This document shows positions 1-7,843 of a stretch of DNA of 64,000 nt, one piece after another. The notes below the pieces were generated by a model. It saw only the letters and a list, made by a program, of their open reading frames with translations. It had not been told where the DNA came from and ran no database searches. How positions within the stretch are numbered: position 1 is the stretch's first letter; every line of letters begins with the position of its first letter. A program made the position numbers and the translations under genes. The stretch is from Spartobacteria bacterium (GTDB lineage: Bacteria > Verrucomicrobiota > Verrucomicrobiia > Chthoniobacterales > Chthoniobacteraceae), in the NCBI GenBank assembly GCA_021324825.1, contig JAJPII010000018.1, positions 46,738-110,737 on the forward strand, read 5' to 3'.

Positions 1-1239
1 TTTCTGCATGTCGGGGGGGCGCGCACCGCGCTTTTCAACTGGCTCTATGCGCGGCACACGGGCGGGACGTTCGTGCTGCGCGTGGAGGATACGGACCGGA
101 GCCGGAACACGGAGGAGGCCGTGGCCGTCATCTACGAAGGTTTGCGCTGGCTCGGCCTGGAGTGGGACGAAGGGCCGTATTTCCAGAGCGGGCGCGAGGC
201 GATCTATCTGCGTCACCTCGAAAAGCTCGCGGACAATGTCTATGAGGACGCCGGCGCCCTCCGGTTCCGTTCGCCGAGGAAGCCCGTCGAGGTCAGGGAC
301 GAAGTGTGCGGAACCATCGTGTTCGACCGCTCAATGGAACCGGACATGACGATCCGCCGCCCGGACGGCTCGTGGATTTTCCATTTCGTGAACGTGGTGG
401 ATGACATCGAGATGGGGATAACCCACGTCATCCGGGGCGAGGATCACCTCTCCAACACGCCGAAACACATCGAACTTTACAACGCCCTCGGCGCGCCGCC
501 GCCGCGGTTCGCGCACATCCCGCTCATCCTGAACAAGGACGGCACGAAGATGAGCAAGCGCGACCAGGGGGCGAGCATCGCGGAATACATCAAGCTGGGG
601 TACGCGCCGGAAGCCGTGCGCAATTATCTTTGCCTGCTCGGCTGGTCGCCAAAGGACAACCGGGAGAAGCTCGACATCGAGGAAGTCATCTCCCTCTTCG
701 ACCTCGCGAAGGTGAACCGGCGCAATGCCGCGTTCGATCTCGACAAATGCTATTGGCTCAACGGCCAGTACCTGGCGCAAATGAGCCTGGAGCGATTCCG
801 GGACTTGAGCATGCCGTTCATAGAAGCGGCGGGCATCGCGGCGGATGAGACTCTCCTCCCCGCGCTCGCCATCGTGAAGGAGAAAATAAAGCATCTGAAC
901 GACGTGCCGCGCTGGATCGACTACTTTTTCACGGAAGACTACGCCTACGACGAGGAAGGCGCCGCCAAAACGCTTCGCAAACCCGGCGCGCTCGAAAAGC
1001 TGGAGCGGCTCGCGGCGCGTTACGAAGCGCTGCACGACTGGAGCGCCGCCGCGCTGGAAAGCGAACTGAAGGCGCTGGCCGGCGAGCTTGGCTGCAAGAC
1101 GGGCGAACTGATCCACCCCGCGCGCCTGGCTGTAAGCGGGCGTCCCGTCGGGCCGAGCCTGTACCACATGCTGGAAGTCATGGGGAAGGAGAAGGTCGTG
1201 CGCCGCCTCCGGAAGACCGTCGCGCGCTTCCAGGCATGA
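1..1239 (+). CDS. gltX: Glutamyl-tRNA synthetase, 5' end cut by window
   Basis: Class I aminoacyl-tRNA synthetase that charges tRNA-Glu with glutamate in the cytoplasm. The reading frame is already open at base 1 and begins inside the HIGH-like signature (FLHVGGARTALFNWLYARH), so only about 10 to 20 N-terminal residues lie outside the window; 412 codons plus stop are visible. The KMSKR loop is at 547-561, followed by DQGAS, and the C-terminal part is the helical anticodon-binding domain. The stop codon overlaps the aroE start (ATGA, 1236-1239), which implies translational coupling. GluRS and GlnRS-like paralogs share this fold, but the length and motif set fit bacterial GltX well. Confidence 0.96.
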   Translation, partial: FLHVGGARTALFNWLYARHTGGTFVLRVEDTDRSRNTEEAVAVIYEGLRWLGLEWDEGPYFQSGREAIYLRHLEKLADNVYEDAGALRFRSPRKPVEVRDEVCGTIVFDRSMEPDMTIRRPDGSWIFHFVNVVDDIEMGITHVIRGEDHLSNTPKHIELYNALGAPPPRFAHIPLILNKDGTKMSKRDQGASIAEYIKLGYAPEAVRNYLCLLGWSPKDNREKLDIEEVISLFDLAKVNRRNAAFDLDKCYWLNGQYLAQMSLERFRDLSMPFIEAAGIAADETLLPALAIVKEKIKHLNDVPRWIDYFFTEDYAYDEEGAAKTLRKPGALEKLERLAARYEALHDWSAAALESELKALAGELGCKTGELIHPARLAVSGRPVGPSLYHMLEVMGKEKVVRRLRKTVARFQA

Positions 1240-2162
1240 CCTACACGTTCGCCGATCTCCGGCGTTGGCGGGAGGTTACAGCGGCCTCCAGCCCGCCGCT
1301 TCGCCTCTCGGTATTCGGGGATCCCGTGGAGCATTCCGCCTCGCCGCCGATGCACAACGCCGCGCTGGAGAAATGCGGCGTCGACGCCCGTTACACCCGG
1401 CTGCACATCCGCCCGGAAGAACTGGGCGAAGCGCTGCGGCTGCTGCCCGGCGCGGGCTTCATCGGGGCGAACCTGACCATCCCGCACAAGGCGGCGGCCC
1501 TGCCGTTCCTCGACGCGATCGACGAGCACGCGCGCAAGATCGGAGCGGTCAACACCGTGCTCGTCGAAGGCGAAAGACTCACCGGCTTCAACACCGACGG
1601 CCCGGGCCTCGTCCGCGCGGTGCGGGCGGAGTTCGGCGTGGACATCCGCGACCTGCGCGTGATGGTCCTCGGCGCGGGCGGCGGCGCGGGGCGCGCGATC
1701 TCCCTGCAATGCGCGATCGAGAGGTGCTCCCGCCTGGCGCTGGTAAACCGGACGTTTGAAAAAGCGCGCGCGCTCGCCGCCGAACTCGAACCGTATCTGA
1801 AAAGCTCGCGGCTGCTCGGCCCGGCGGCGCGCCTGGAAGCCGTCCCCTGGGAGGAGCCGCTTCTCAAACGCCAGCTTGAGCATACCGACCTCATCATCAA
1901 CGCAACCTCGCAAGGGATGAAGCGCACGGATGCAAGGCTGCTCCCCGCTTCGCTCCTGACGCCGAATCTCCTGGTGTACGACACCATCTACGGAGCGGGG
2001 AGGACTCCCCTGCTCCTCGCGGCGGAGGAAGCGGGCGCGCGGGGGGCGAACGGGCTTTCCATGCTGCTCCACCAGGGCGCCTTGGCGTTTGAAATCTGGT
2101 TCGGACGCGAGGCGCCAATCGAGGAAATGCGCGCCGCGCTGCTCAAGCGCCAGGAGGATTAG
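1236..2162 (+). CDS. aroE: Shikimate dehydrogenase
   Basis: Reduces 3-dehydroshikimate to shikimate with NADPH in the aromatic amino acid pathway. The 308-residue product has the substrate-binding N-terminal half with GDPVEHSASPPMHNAA (about residues 29-44), the NLTIPHK motif carrying the catalytic Lys, and GFNTDGPGL with the catalytic Asp. A Rossmann half follows with VLGAGGGAGRAI and the VNRTFEKA loop. It starts on the ATGA overlap with gltX. It is slightly longer than the usual 270-290 residues because of about 20 extra N-terminal residues. The downstream oxidoreductase overlaps its stop codon by one base. YdiB-like paralogs are possible, but as the only copy seen AroE is the sensible call. 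Confidence 0.95.
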   Translation: MTYTFADLRRWREVTAASSPPLRLSVFGDPVEHSASPPMHNAALEKCGVDARYTRLHIRPEELGEALRLLPGAGFIGANLTIPHKAAALPFLDAIDEHARKIGAVNTVLVEGERLTGFNTDGPGLVRAVRAEFGVDIRDLRVMVLGAGGGAGRAISLQCAIERCSRLALVNRTFEKARALAAELEPYLKSSRLLGPAARLEAVPWEEPLLKRQLEHTDLIINATSQGMKRTDARLLPASLLTPNLLVYDTIYGAGRTPLLLAAEEAGARGANGLSMLLHQGALAFEIWFGREAPIEEMRAALLKRQED

Positions 2163-3597
2163 CCTTATCCACTACGACTACGATGCCGTCGTTGTGGGGG
2201 CCGGGCCGAACGGGCTTGCCGCCGCGATCACCCTCGCGAGGAAGCGCCTCTCCGTGCTGCTGATCGAGGCGCGCGACACCATCGGCGGAAGCGCCCGCAC
2301 CGAGGCGTTGACCCTCCCCGGCTTTCTCCACGACACCTGTTCGGCCGTCCACCCGATGGCCGCCGTTTCCCCGTTCTTCCGCTCCGCCGGGCTGGAGGCT
2401 TACGGGCTGGAGTGGATACAACCGCCGATCCCGCTCGCGCACCCGCTCGACGCGGAGGCCGTCGTGCTCGAGCAATCCCTCGACGCCACGGCGGAACAGC
2501 TCGGCAGGCGCGACGGCGCCGCGTACCGGCGCCTCATGGAGCCGTTCGTCGGCCAGGCGGAGGCGATCTTCGACGACATCCTGCGGCCATTCCTCCGTTT
2601 CCCAAAAAATCCCGTTGCGCTCGCGCGGTTCGGCCTGCCCGCGCTCCTCTCCGCGCGGGCGCTGGCCGGCAGCCGTTTCAAGGGCGAAAGGGCCAGGGCG
2701 CTTTTCGCCGGACTGGCGGCGCATTCCTTCCTGCCCTTGAATGCGACGGCCTCCGCCTCCTTCGGCCTGGTATTGGGCATGGCGGGGCACGCCGTGGGCT
2801 GGCCGATCGCCAAAGGCGGCTCGGGGGAAATCGCGAACGCGCTCGGCGCCAGTTTCCAGGCGCTCGGGGGGACGATCCAGTTGGACAGGCCCATCGGGAA
2901 CATCCGTGAACTGCCCACGGCGCGAGCGACCTTGCTCGACCTGACCCCGCGCCAGATCGTCCGGCTCGCGGGCGACCGCCTGCCCGGCATTTACAGGGGA
3001 CGGCTCGCCCGGTATCGCTACGGCCCCGGGGTGTTCAAGTTGGACTACGCGCTCTCCGAACCCATCCCCTGGCTGGCGGAAAGCTGCCGGCGCGCGGGCA
3101 CGATCCACGTTGGCGGATTCTTCAACCAGATTGCCGCTTCCGAACGCCTCGTCTCCATGAACCAGCACGCGGCGGATCCCTTTGTCCTGGTCGCTCAGCC
3201 GAGTCTCTTCGATGATACCCGGGCGCCGGAAGGCCGGCACGTCGCCTGGGTCTATTGCCATGTGCCGAAGGGTTCGGCGCTGAACATGACCGAGCGGGTC
3301 GAGCGGCAAATCGAGCGCTTTGCTCCCGGCTTCCGCGATGTCATTCTGGCCCGGAGCGTCCTCACCACGAAAAATCTGGAGGATCGGAACGCGAACCTGG
3401 TGGGAGGCGACATCAACGGCGGCGCCACCGACATCCTGCAACTGATAGGACGCCCTGTTTTCAGCCTGAACCCGTACCGTACATCGGTGCCCGGGCTTTA
3501 CATCTGCTCCTCCTCCACCCCGCCGGGAGGCGGAGTCCATGGCATGTGCGGTTACAACGCGGCCGCTGCGGCCTGGAAAGACATTTTTTCAAAATGA
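2158..3597 (+). CDS. Phytoene-desaturase-like FAD-dependent oxidoreductase
   Basis: Member of the COG1233 (CrtI/phytoene dehydrogenase-like) flavoprotein family; the substrate is unknown. A dinucleotide-binding signature VVVGAGPNGLAAAITLA lies near the N-terminus, followed by GGSARTE, and the conserved C-terminal FAD contact PPGGGVHGMCGYNAA is present. The start is the odd part. The only ATG upstream in frame (2089) lies 74 bases inside aroE and would add an unrelated basic tail, and there is no GTG or TTG before the first beta strand. AGGAGG sits at 2152-2157 and an ATT at 2158 overlaps the aroE TAG by one base, which gives the N-terminus expected for the family. I therefore use ATT; ATC at 2167, nine bases after the AGGAGG, is the alternative. 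No carotenoid genes are adjacent, so a role in carotenoid synthesis is not claimed. Confidence 0.85.
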   Translation: MSLIHYDYDAVVVGAGPNGLAAAITLARKRLSVLLIEARDTIGGSARTEALTLPGFLHDTCSAVHPMAAVSPFFRSAGLEAYGLEWIQPPIPLAHPLDAEAVVLEQSLDATAEQLGRRDGAAYRRLMEPFVGQAEAIFDDILRPFLRFPKNPVALARFGLPALLSARALAGSRFKGERARALFAGLAAHSFLPLNATASASFGLVLGMAGHAVGWPIAKGGSGEIANALGASFQALGGTIQLDRPIGNIRELPTARATLLDLTPRQIVRLAGDRLPGIYRGRLARYRYGPGVFKLDYALSEPIPWLAESCRRAGTIHVGGFFNQIAASERLVSMNQHAADPFVLVAQPSLFDDTRAPEGRHVAWVYCHVPKGSALNMTERVERQIERFAPGFRDVILARSVLTTKNLEDRNANLVGGDINGGATDILQLIGRPVFSLNPYRTSVPGLYICSSSTPPGGGVHGMCGYNAAAAAWKDIFSK

Positions 3598-3612
3598 AAT
3601 GAAAAAAATATC

Positions 3613-3641
3613 TTGTCTGCAAAATTTATTTGTAGGATATT
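3613..3641 (+). promoter_or_regulatory. Possible promoter ahead of the CE6-like gene
   Basis: The 79-base gap before the CE6-like gene is markedly AT-rich compared with its surroundings. It contains TTGTCT (3613-3618) and GATATT (3636-3641) with a 17-base spacer, a partial sigma-70 match. The -10 element is only a four-of-six match, so this is tentative. Confidence 0.3.
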
Positions 3642-3676
3642 GACCGTCAAATCAAAGTGACGCCAGTCCTACTATC

Positions 3677-4489
3677 ATGAAAGCATTTATAATCGCTATT
3701 TTCTTCATAGTGTTTTCCGCGGCCGTTCAAGCGGAAGACTTGAATCTCTTCGTTTTCGCCGGCCAGACCATCATGGCGGGAACGGGCAAGGCGGAAGACC
3801 TCCCATCCGATTTCCAAGGCCCCGAAAAGGACGTTCTCTACGCGGCCCGCTCTTCCAAGAAAAATCAGGAGCCAATCGTGACCGGGTCGGCGGAAAATCC
3901 CTGGACGGAGTTGCAGCCGCTGAACGGAAGCTTCGGACCGGAGATCGCTTTTGGCCGCACCATATCCGAAAAGCTGCCGCACACGCCGGTCGCCATCGTG
4001 AAAATAGCCGCCGCGGGCCGGAGCCTGGCCGAAAACTGGAATCCCGAGGCCACGCGAGAGCCCAGGTTGTATTCGGAGATGCTGGAATTCGTCCGGAGCG
4101 CCATCGAGCGGCGCGAGAAGGAGGGGGATACCGTGAAGGTGGCGGGCTTCATCTGGTACCAGGGAGAGGCGGACGCCCACAACGAAAAAGCGGCGGCGGC
4201 GTACAAGGAAAATCTATCCCGTTTCTTCTTCCGCCTCCGCACGGACTTGAAAACGCCCGAGTTGCCAATCGTCGCGGTTCGGATCGGAATACGCCAGCGC
4301 AACGCGGGCCGGTTCGAGCCGGAAGTGCGGGCGGCCATCGAATCCGTCTGCGGCGCCGGGCCGCGCACCGCGTGGGTGGACGTGGACGGGCTTTCGCTGC
4401 TGGACGGAAAATACCTCGACTCGATGAGCGAACTGGAAGCGGGCAAACGCCTGGCGACCGCGTGGCTGAGACTCAAGGCGGAGAAATAA
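3677..4489 (+). CDS. CE6/sialate O-acetylesterase-like secreted protein, catalytic residues altered
   Basis: The 270-residue product starts with a clear signal peptide (MKAFIIAIFFIVFSAAVQA), so it is exported. The SGNH fold of the DUF303/carbohydrate esterase 6 family is visible through GFIWYQGEADAHN in mid-protein and a family-typical C-terminal ELEAGKRLA helix. Family members normally use the serine of GQSNM and the histidine of a DxxH motif. Here these read GQTIM (Thr at residue 31) and DGKY (Asp 243, Tyr 246), so nucleophile and base both look substituted. Either the enzyme uses an unusual mechanism or it is a carbohydrate-binding pseudoenzyme. The gene stands alone, and its 3' end overlaps the convergent cinA by 17 bases. 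Confidence 0.8.
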   Translation: MKAFIIAIFFIVFSAAVQAEDLNLFVFAGQTIMAGTGKAEDLPSDFQGPEKDVLYAARSSKKNQEPIVTGSAENPWTELQPLNGSFGPEIAFGRTISEKLPHTPVAIVKIAAAGRSLAENWNPEATREPRLYSEMLEFVRSAIERREKEGDTVKVAGFIWYQGEADAHNEKAAAAYKENLSRFFFRLRTDLKTPELPIVAVRIGIRQRNAGRFEPEVRAAIESVCGAGPRTAWVDVDGLSLLDGKYLDSMSELEAGKRLATAWLRLKAEK

Positions 4490-5702
4490 GCGTCTTGTGC
4501 AGATGGTAAAGAGCCGTCTGTGACGCGAGGTATTTGAAGGTCTCGCGGTCGGTTGGAAAGTGATGTTGGTGCGTTTTTACAACGCCTCCTCTCCCGGCCA
4601 GCCCTATGAATACCGTCCCGACGGGTTTCCCTTCGGTTCCCCCGCCCGGCCCGGCGATCCCGGTGAGGGAAAGCGCGTAATCGGCCCCGGATAATCGCAA
4701 CGCGTTTTCGGCCATGGCGGAAGCGACCGCGGCGCTCACGGCTCCGTGTTCGCCGAGGAGGACCGCGTCGACTTCCAGGAGCCGGGTTTTGGCGTCGTTG
4801 GAATAGGTGACCACTCCCTCGATGAATACGGCGGACGAACCGGGGACGTTGGTGATCTGATTCGAGAGGCAGCCGCCCGTGCACGACTCGGCGACGGCCA
4901 GCTTCGCGCCGCGAGCCGCGAGAAGCCCGACGATGACCGCCTCCAGCGGACGCCCGTCGCGCGCGACCACGTGTTCGCGGAAGCGGCCCATGATGATCTC
5001 TTCCGCGCGATCCAGCATTTCCTTTGAGCCGATGCAGCGCACATCCACCGAACCGGGCCGCGCGCAGTAACCGAGTTCGATGCCGGGTATCGCGAGGAGC
5101 GCTTCGCCGATCTCCGCTTCCACGGCGGATTCCCCGACGCCTGGGATAGTAAAGCTCCGGCATTCCGCGACGCTCCCGGGGGGCAGTATCCGGCGCAGGA
5201 TCGGCAGCGCCGAATGGTTGAACATCGGCTTCAACTCGCGCGGCGGTCCGGGCAGCAGAAACAGGTGCGGTGAGTTCTCCGTTTTTTCAAAATAGAGGCC
5301 TGGCGCGGTGCCGTGCGCGTTGGGCAGGACGGCGGCGCCGCGCGGGACGAGGGCTTGCAGCTTCACGCGTTCCGTCAGCGCGAAGCCGCGCCGGGCGAAA
5401 CGCTCGTGTATCGCCGCGAGGACTTCGCGATCCTCCAGCAACGGGGCTCCGAGCAGTTCGGCGGTTACGTCGCGCGTTATGTCGTCGGTCGTCGGCCCGA
5501 GGCCGCCGGTGACCAGGACGACATCCGCCCGGGCGAAGCTTTCCTTCAGAGCGTCGCGGATCGCGTCGCCGTCGGGGACGGTGACCTGGCGTTGGATGCG
5601 AAGGCCGAGCGGGAAAAGCGCCTGGGCCAGGAACGCGAGGTGCGAGTTGACGACGTTTCCGAGCAGCAGTTCCGTGCCGGTGTTGACGACTTCGACATTC
5701 AC
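4473..5702 (-). CDS. cinA: CinA, nicotinamide-nucleotide amidohydrolase/pyrophosphatase-like protein
   Basis: Two-domain protein of 409 residues from a GTG start. The N-terminal MoCF-like domain begins VEVVNTGTELLLGN and carries LVTGGLGPTTDD. The C-terminal PncC domain has AVAESCTGGCLSNQIT and LTGIAGPGGGTEGKPVGTV, the amidohydrolase core that recycles NMN from NAD turnover. The GTG start at 5702 was chosen because translation further upstream runs through rsfS in another frame, and GTGA at 5699-5702 overlaps the rsfS stop. It is the last gene of a minus-strand operon with namZ, nadD and rsfS; nadD and cinA are both linked to NAD metabolism. Confidence 0.94.
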   Translation of the reverse strand: MNVEVVNTGTELLLGNVVNSHLAFLAQALFPLGLRIQRQVTVPDGDAIRDALKESFARADVVLVTGGLGPTTDDITRDVTAELLGAPLLEDREVLAAIHERFARRGFALTERVKLQALVPRGAAVLPNAHGTAPGLYFEKTENSPHLFLLPGPPRELKPMFNHSALPILRRILPPGSVAECRSFTIPGVGESAVEAEIGEALLAIPGIELGYCARPGSVDVRCIGSKEMLDRAEEIIMGRFREHVVARDGRPLEAVIVGLLAARGAKLAVAESCTGGCLSNQITNVPGSSAVFIEGVVTYSNDAKTRLLEVDAVLLGEHGAVSAAVASAMAENALRLSGADYALSLTGIAGPGGGTEGKPVGTVFIGLAGRGGVVKTHQHHFPTDRETFKYLASQTALYHLHKTLISPP

Positions 5703-6049
5703 GGCGCGGGAAGGGAGAGGCGGGGCGCGTCGCTCCACAAATCCTCCAGGCAATAGAACGCCCGCTTCTGCTCGTGGAAAATATGCACGATCACGTCCTG
5801 GTAATCGATGACGATCCATTGGCTGAGCGGGTAGCCGTCCACCGCGTGCGGGCCAACGGAGTGGTCTTTCCTCAAGCGCTCCTGGATCTCGCCGGCGATG
5901 GCTTTGAGGTGCGGCTCCGACGTTCCCGAGCAGATGACGAAGAAATCCGTGAAGGAGGAAATGCCGCGCAGGTCCAGGGCGACGATGTCTTCGGCCTTCT
6001 TGTTCGCGGCGAATTCGGCGCAGAGCTTTGCGAGCGGCTCGGAGTTAAT
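5699..6049 (-). CDS. rsfS: Ribosomal silencing factor RsfS (Iojap family), AUU start
   Basis: The 116-residue product is a recognisable Iojap/RsfS protein, which binds ribosomal protein L14 and blocks subunit joining in starvation. The core KKAEDIVALDLRG is followed by SFTDFFVICSG, HLKAIAGEI, and the C-terminal WIVIDYQDVIVHIFH. No ATG, GTG or TTG lies in frame near the expected N-terminus. An ATT at 6047-6049 gives exactly the expected family start, has AAGGA eight bases upstream, and overlaps the nadD stop by one base (ATTAA). nadD-rsfS adjacency is the usual arrangement in bacteria and supports the call. A gene finder limited to standard starts would miss this gene. Confidence 0.9.
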   Translation of the reverse strand: MNSEPLAKLCAEFAANKKAEDIVALDLRGISSFTDFFVICSGTSEPHLKAIAGEIQERLRKDHSVGPHAVDGYPLSQWIVIDYQDVIVHIFHEQKRAFYCLEDLWSDAPRLSLPAP

Positions 6050-6617
6050 GGCGCGGTTCCTTGTAAAGCCCGTGTTTCTCGATGGTCTCGCGGACGGACT
6101 CCGGCACGAGGTAGCGGACGGACGCGCCCTTCGCGGCGCGGGCGCGGATGTCCGTCGAGGAAATCTCTATCCGGCGTTCGACGGCGAGCCGCAAAGGGCC
6201 GGGTTCCGCGCGCCCGCGGGTGAATACGACGAACCGCGCCAGCCGCTCCAGTTCCTCGATGCGGCGCCAGGTGTGCAGTTCGGCGATGTTGTCGCCGCCT
6301 ATCAAGACAAAGAGTTCGGCATCGCCGAATTTCTCCTTCATGAACTCCACGGTGTCAATGGTGTAGGAAGGGCCGCCGCGCGCCAGCTCGCAATCGTCGA
6401 GGGCGAACCCGGGTTCCCCCGCGATGGCGGAGGCGATCATGGCCGCGCGCAACGGCGCGGGCGCGGACGCGGGCGTCCCGGCGAGCTTGTGGGGCGAGAT
6501 GGCATTCGGGATGAAGAGGACGCGATCCAGCCCGAGCGTCTCGAGCGCCGCGCGCGCCAGTATGAGGTGCCCGTGGTGGATGGGATCGAACGTCCCGCCG
6601 TAAAGGCCGATCTTCAC
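6045..6617 (-). CDS. nadD: Nicotinate-nucleotide adenylyltransferase
   Basis: Transfers AMP from ATP to nicotinate mononucleotide, making deamido-NAD. The 190-residue product has the nucleotidyltransferase start IGLYGGTFDPIHHGHL with the (H/T)xGH-type motif, then FIPNAISPHK, the GGDNI substrate loop, and the C-terminal ISSTDIRARAAKG corresponding to the conserved ISSTxIR. The start is GTG at 6617, which overlaps the TAG stop of namZ by one base. Upstream sequence in this frame is namZ read out of phase and is not part of the gene. Its 3' end overlaps rsfS. Confidence 0.95.
   Translation of the reverse strand: MKIGLYGGTFDPIHHGHLILARAALETLGLDRVLFIPNAISPHKLAGTPASAPAPLRAAMIASAIAGEPGFALDDCELARGGPSYTIDTVEFMKEKFGDAELFVLIGGDNIAELHTWRRIEELERLARFVVFTRGRAEPGPLRLAVERRIEISSTDIRARAAKGASVRYLVPESVRETIEKHGLYKEPRH
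6058..6062 (-). promoter_or_regulatory. Shine-Dalgarno for rsfS supporting an ATT start
   Basis: On the minus strand AAGGA lies inside the last codons of nadD, eight bases before the ATT at 6049-6047. This normal spacing is the main local evidence that translation starts at ATT. Confidence 0.5.
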
Positions 6618-7822
6618 TAATACAGGAGATACGGCGTTCGTTCCGCGTCGAAGCGCTGGTTTTCTGGCAACCAGCTGTTGACGATGCGGGGGACGGGGAC
6701 CTGCCCCTCTATCTGGCCGCGGATGGAGGAGCTGCCATAAACTTTGTAAAACATTTCGAGCTTGGAAGGCGAGCGCTCGAAGAGATCGGGGCGCGCGACG
6801 CTGTTCGCCAGCGCGAGGATGTAAATGCCGAGCGCGGAGAGATTCCCCGCCGCGCGCGGATCGATGCGGATGCGCGCCCCGCGGAAGCCGTTCTTCGAAT
6901 ACTCGCTGTACTCGACGCCGGCGATGTGCGTCGAGCGGAGGGCGGAGGTGAAGCGCGCGCCGTCCAGCCACTTCGCGGCGGCCAGTTCGAACGGTTCCGA
7001 CGTGCCGACGCCTATATCCATGCCAGCCAGTTCGCCGACGATCCCGGTGGCCACGTAGTAGAAGGGCGAAGTCGCATACGGGATGTTCGGAGAGGTGGGA
7101 ACCCAGCGCAGACCGGTGTCCGGCCAGGTCATGGGGCGCTGCCAGCCGCGCATGCTGATGACGGTCAGGTTGCAGCGGGGTTGCACCCAGCCCCTGCCGT
7201 TGGCCATGCGAGCCAGCTCGCCCACGGTCATCCCATGGACGTACGGAATCGGGAGCTGCCCGACGAACGAAATCCAGCGCGGCTCGATGGAGGGGCCTTC
7301 GATGCGCATGCCGCCGAGCGGGTTTGGCCGGTCGAGCACGATGAAGGGAATCCCCTTCTCGCCCGCGGCTTCCATGCACTTGACCATCGTGCTGACGTAG
7401 GTGTAGCTGCGGCTGCCGATGTCCTGCATGTCGAACACCAGCGCGTCGACGCCCTGGAGCATTTGCGGCGAGGGCTTGCGCGTCGGCCCGTAGAGCGAAT
7501 AGACCGGCAGACCGGTGAGCGAATCCCTGCGGGAAGCGACGTACCTTCCGGCCATCTCGACGCCGTCGAGGCCGTGCTCGGGGCTGAAGAGCGCGACCAG
7601 CCTGATATTCCCCGCGCGCCGCAGGAGGAGCCGCGTCTTCACCCCCTGCGAGTCCACGCCGGTCTGGTTGGTGACGAGGCCGATGCGCCTTCCTTCGAGA
7701 ATGGAGAAGTTCTCCCTTTCAAGCACGTCGACCCCGAGCAGAACCTGGGCGTGCGCGGAAAGCGCGAGCAGACAGAAAAGAATGGCCGAAAGAAAAGGAA
7801 TTTTCTGTTGCGGGGAGGGCAT
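6617..7822 (-). CDS. namZ: NamZ-like exo-beta-N-acetylmuramidase (DUF1343)
   Basis: About 401 residues with an N-terminal signal peptide (MPSPQQKIPFLSAILFCLL, then ALSAHA). This is the DUF1343 family, whose characterised member NamZ releases terminal MurNAc from peptidoglycan fragments. Family landmarks are GRRIGLVTNQTG, LFSPEHGL, VFDMQDIGSRSYTY, FIVLDRPNPL, and the C-terminal FYKVYGSSSIR. The start at 7822 begins right at the signal peptide; an ATG at 7840 would add six residues and leave only three bases to nagZ. It faces away from nagZ, and together they form an exo-acting murein recycling pair. It heads the nadD-rsfS-cinA operon. Confidence 0.92.
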   Translation of the reverse strand: MPSPQQKIPFLSAILFCLLALSAHAQVLLGVDVLERENFSILEGRRIGLVTNQTGVDSQGVKTRLLLRRAGNIRLVALFSPEHGLDGVEMAGRYVASRRDSLTGLPVYSLYGPTRKPSPQMLQGVDALVFDMQDIGSRSYTYVSTMVKCMEAAGEKGIPFIVLDRPNPLGGMRIEGPSIEPRWISFVGQLPIPYVHGMTVGELARMANGRGWVQPRCNLTVISMRGWQRPMTWPDTGLRWVPTSPNIPYATSPFYYVATGIVGELAGMDIGVGTSEPFELAAAKWLDGARFTSALRSTHIAGVEYSEYSKNGFRGARIRIDPRAAGNLSALGIYILALANSVARPDLFERSPSKLEMFYKVYGSSSIRGQIEGQVPVPRIVNSWLPENQRFDAERTPYLLY

Positions 7823-7843
7823 GGAAACTAGAGTCCCCATCTA

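Noticed and set aside
1020..2072. 350-codon minus-strand frame in the gltX/aroE region
   Set aside because: Shadow of two well-supported plus-strand genes.
6618..7379. Extended N-terminus of nadD reading back into namZ
   Set aside because: Low-complexity Arg/His-rich translation of namZ out of frame; nadD has a proper GTG start at 6617.
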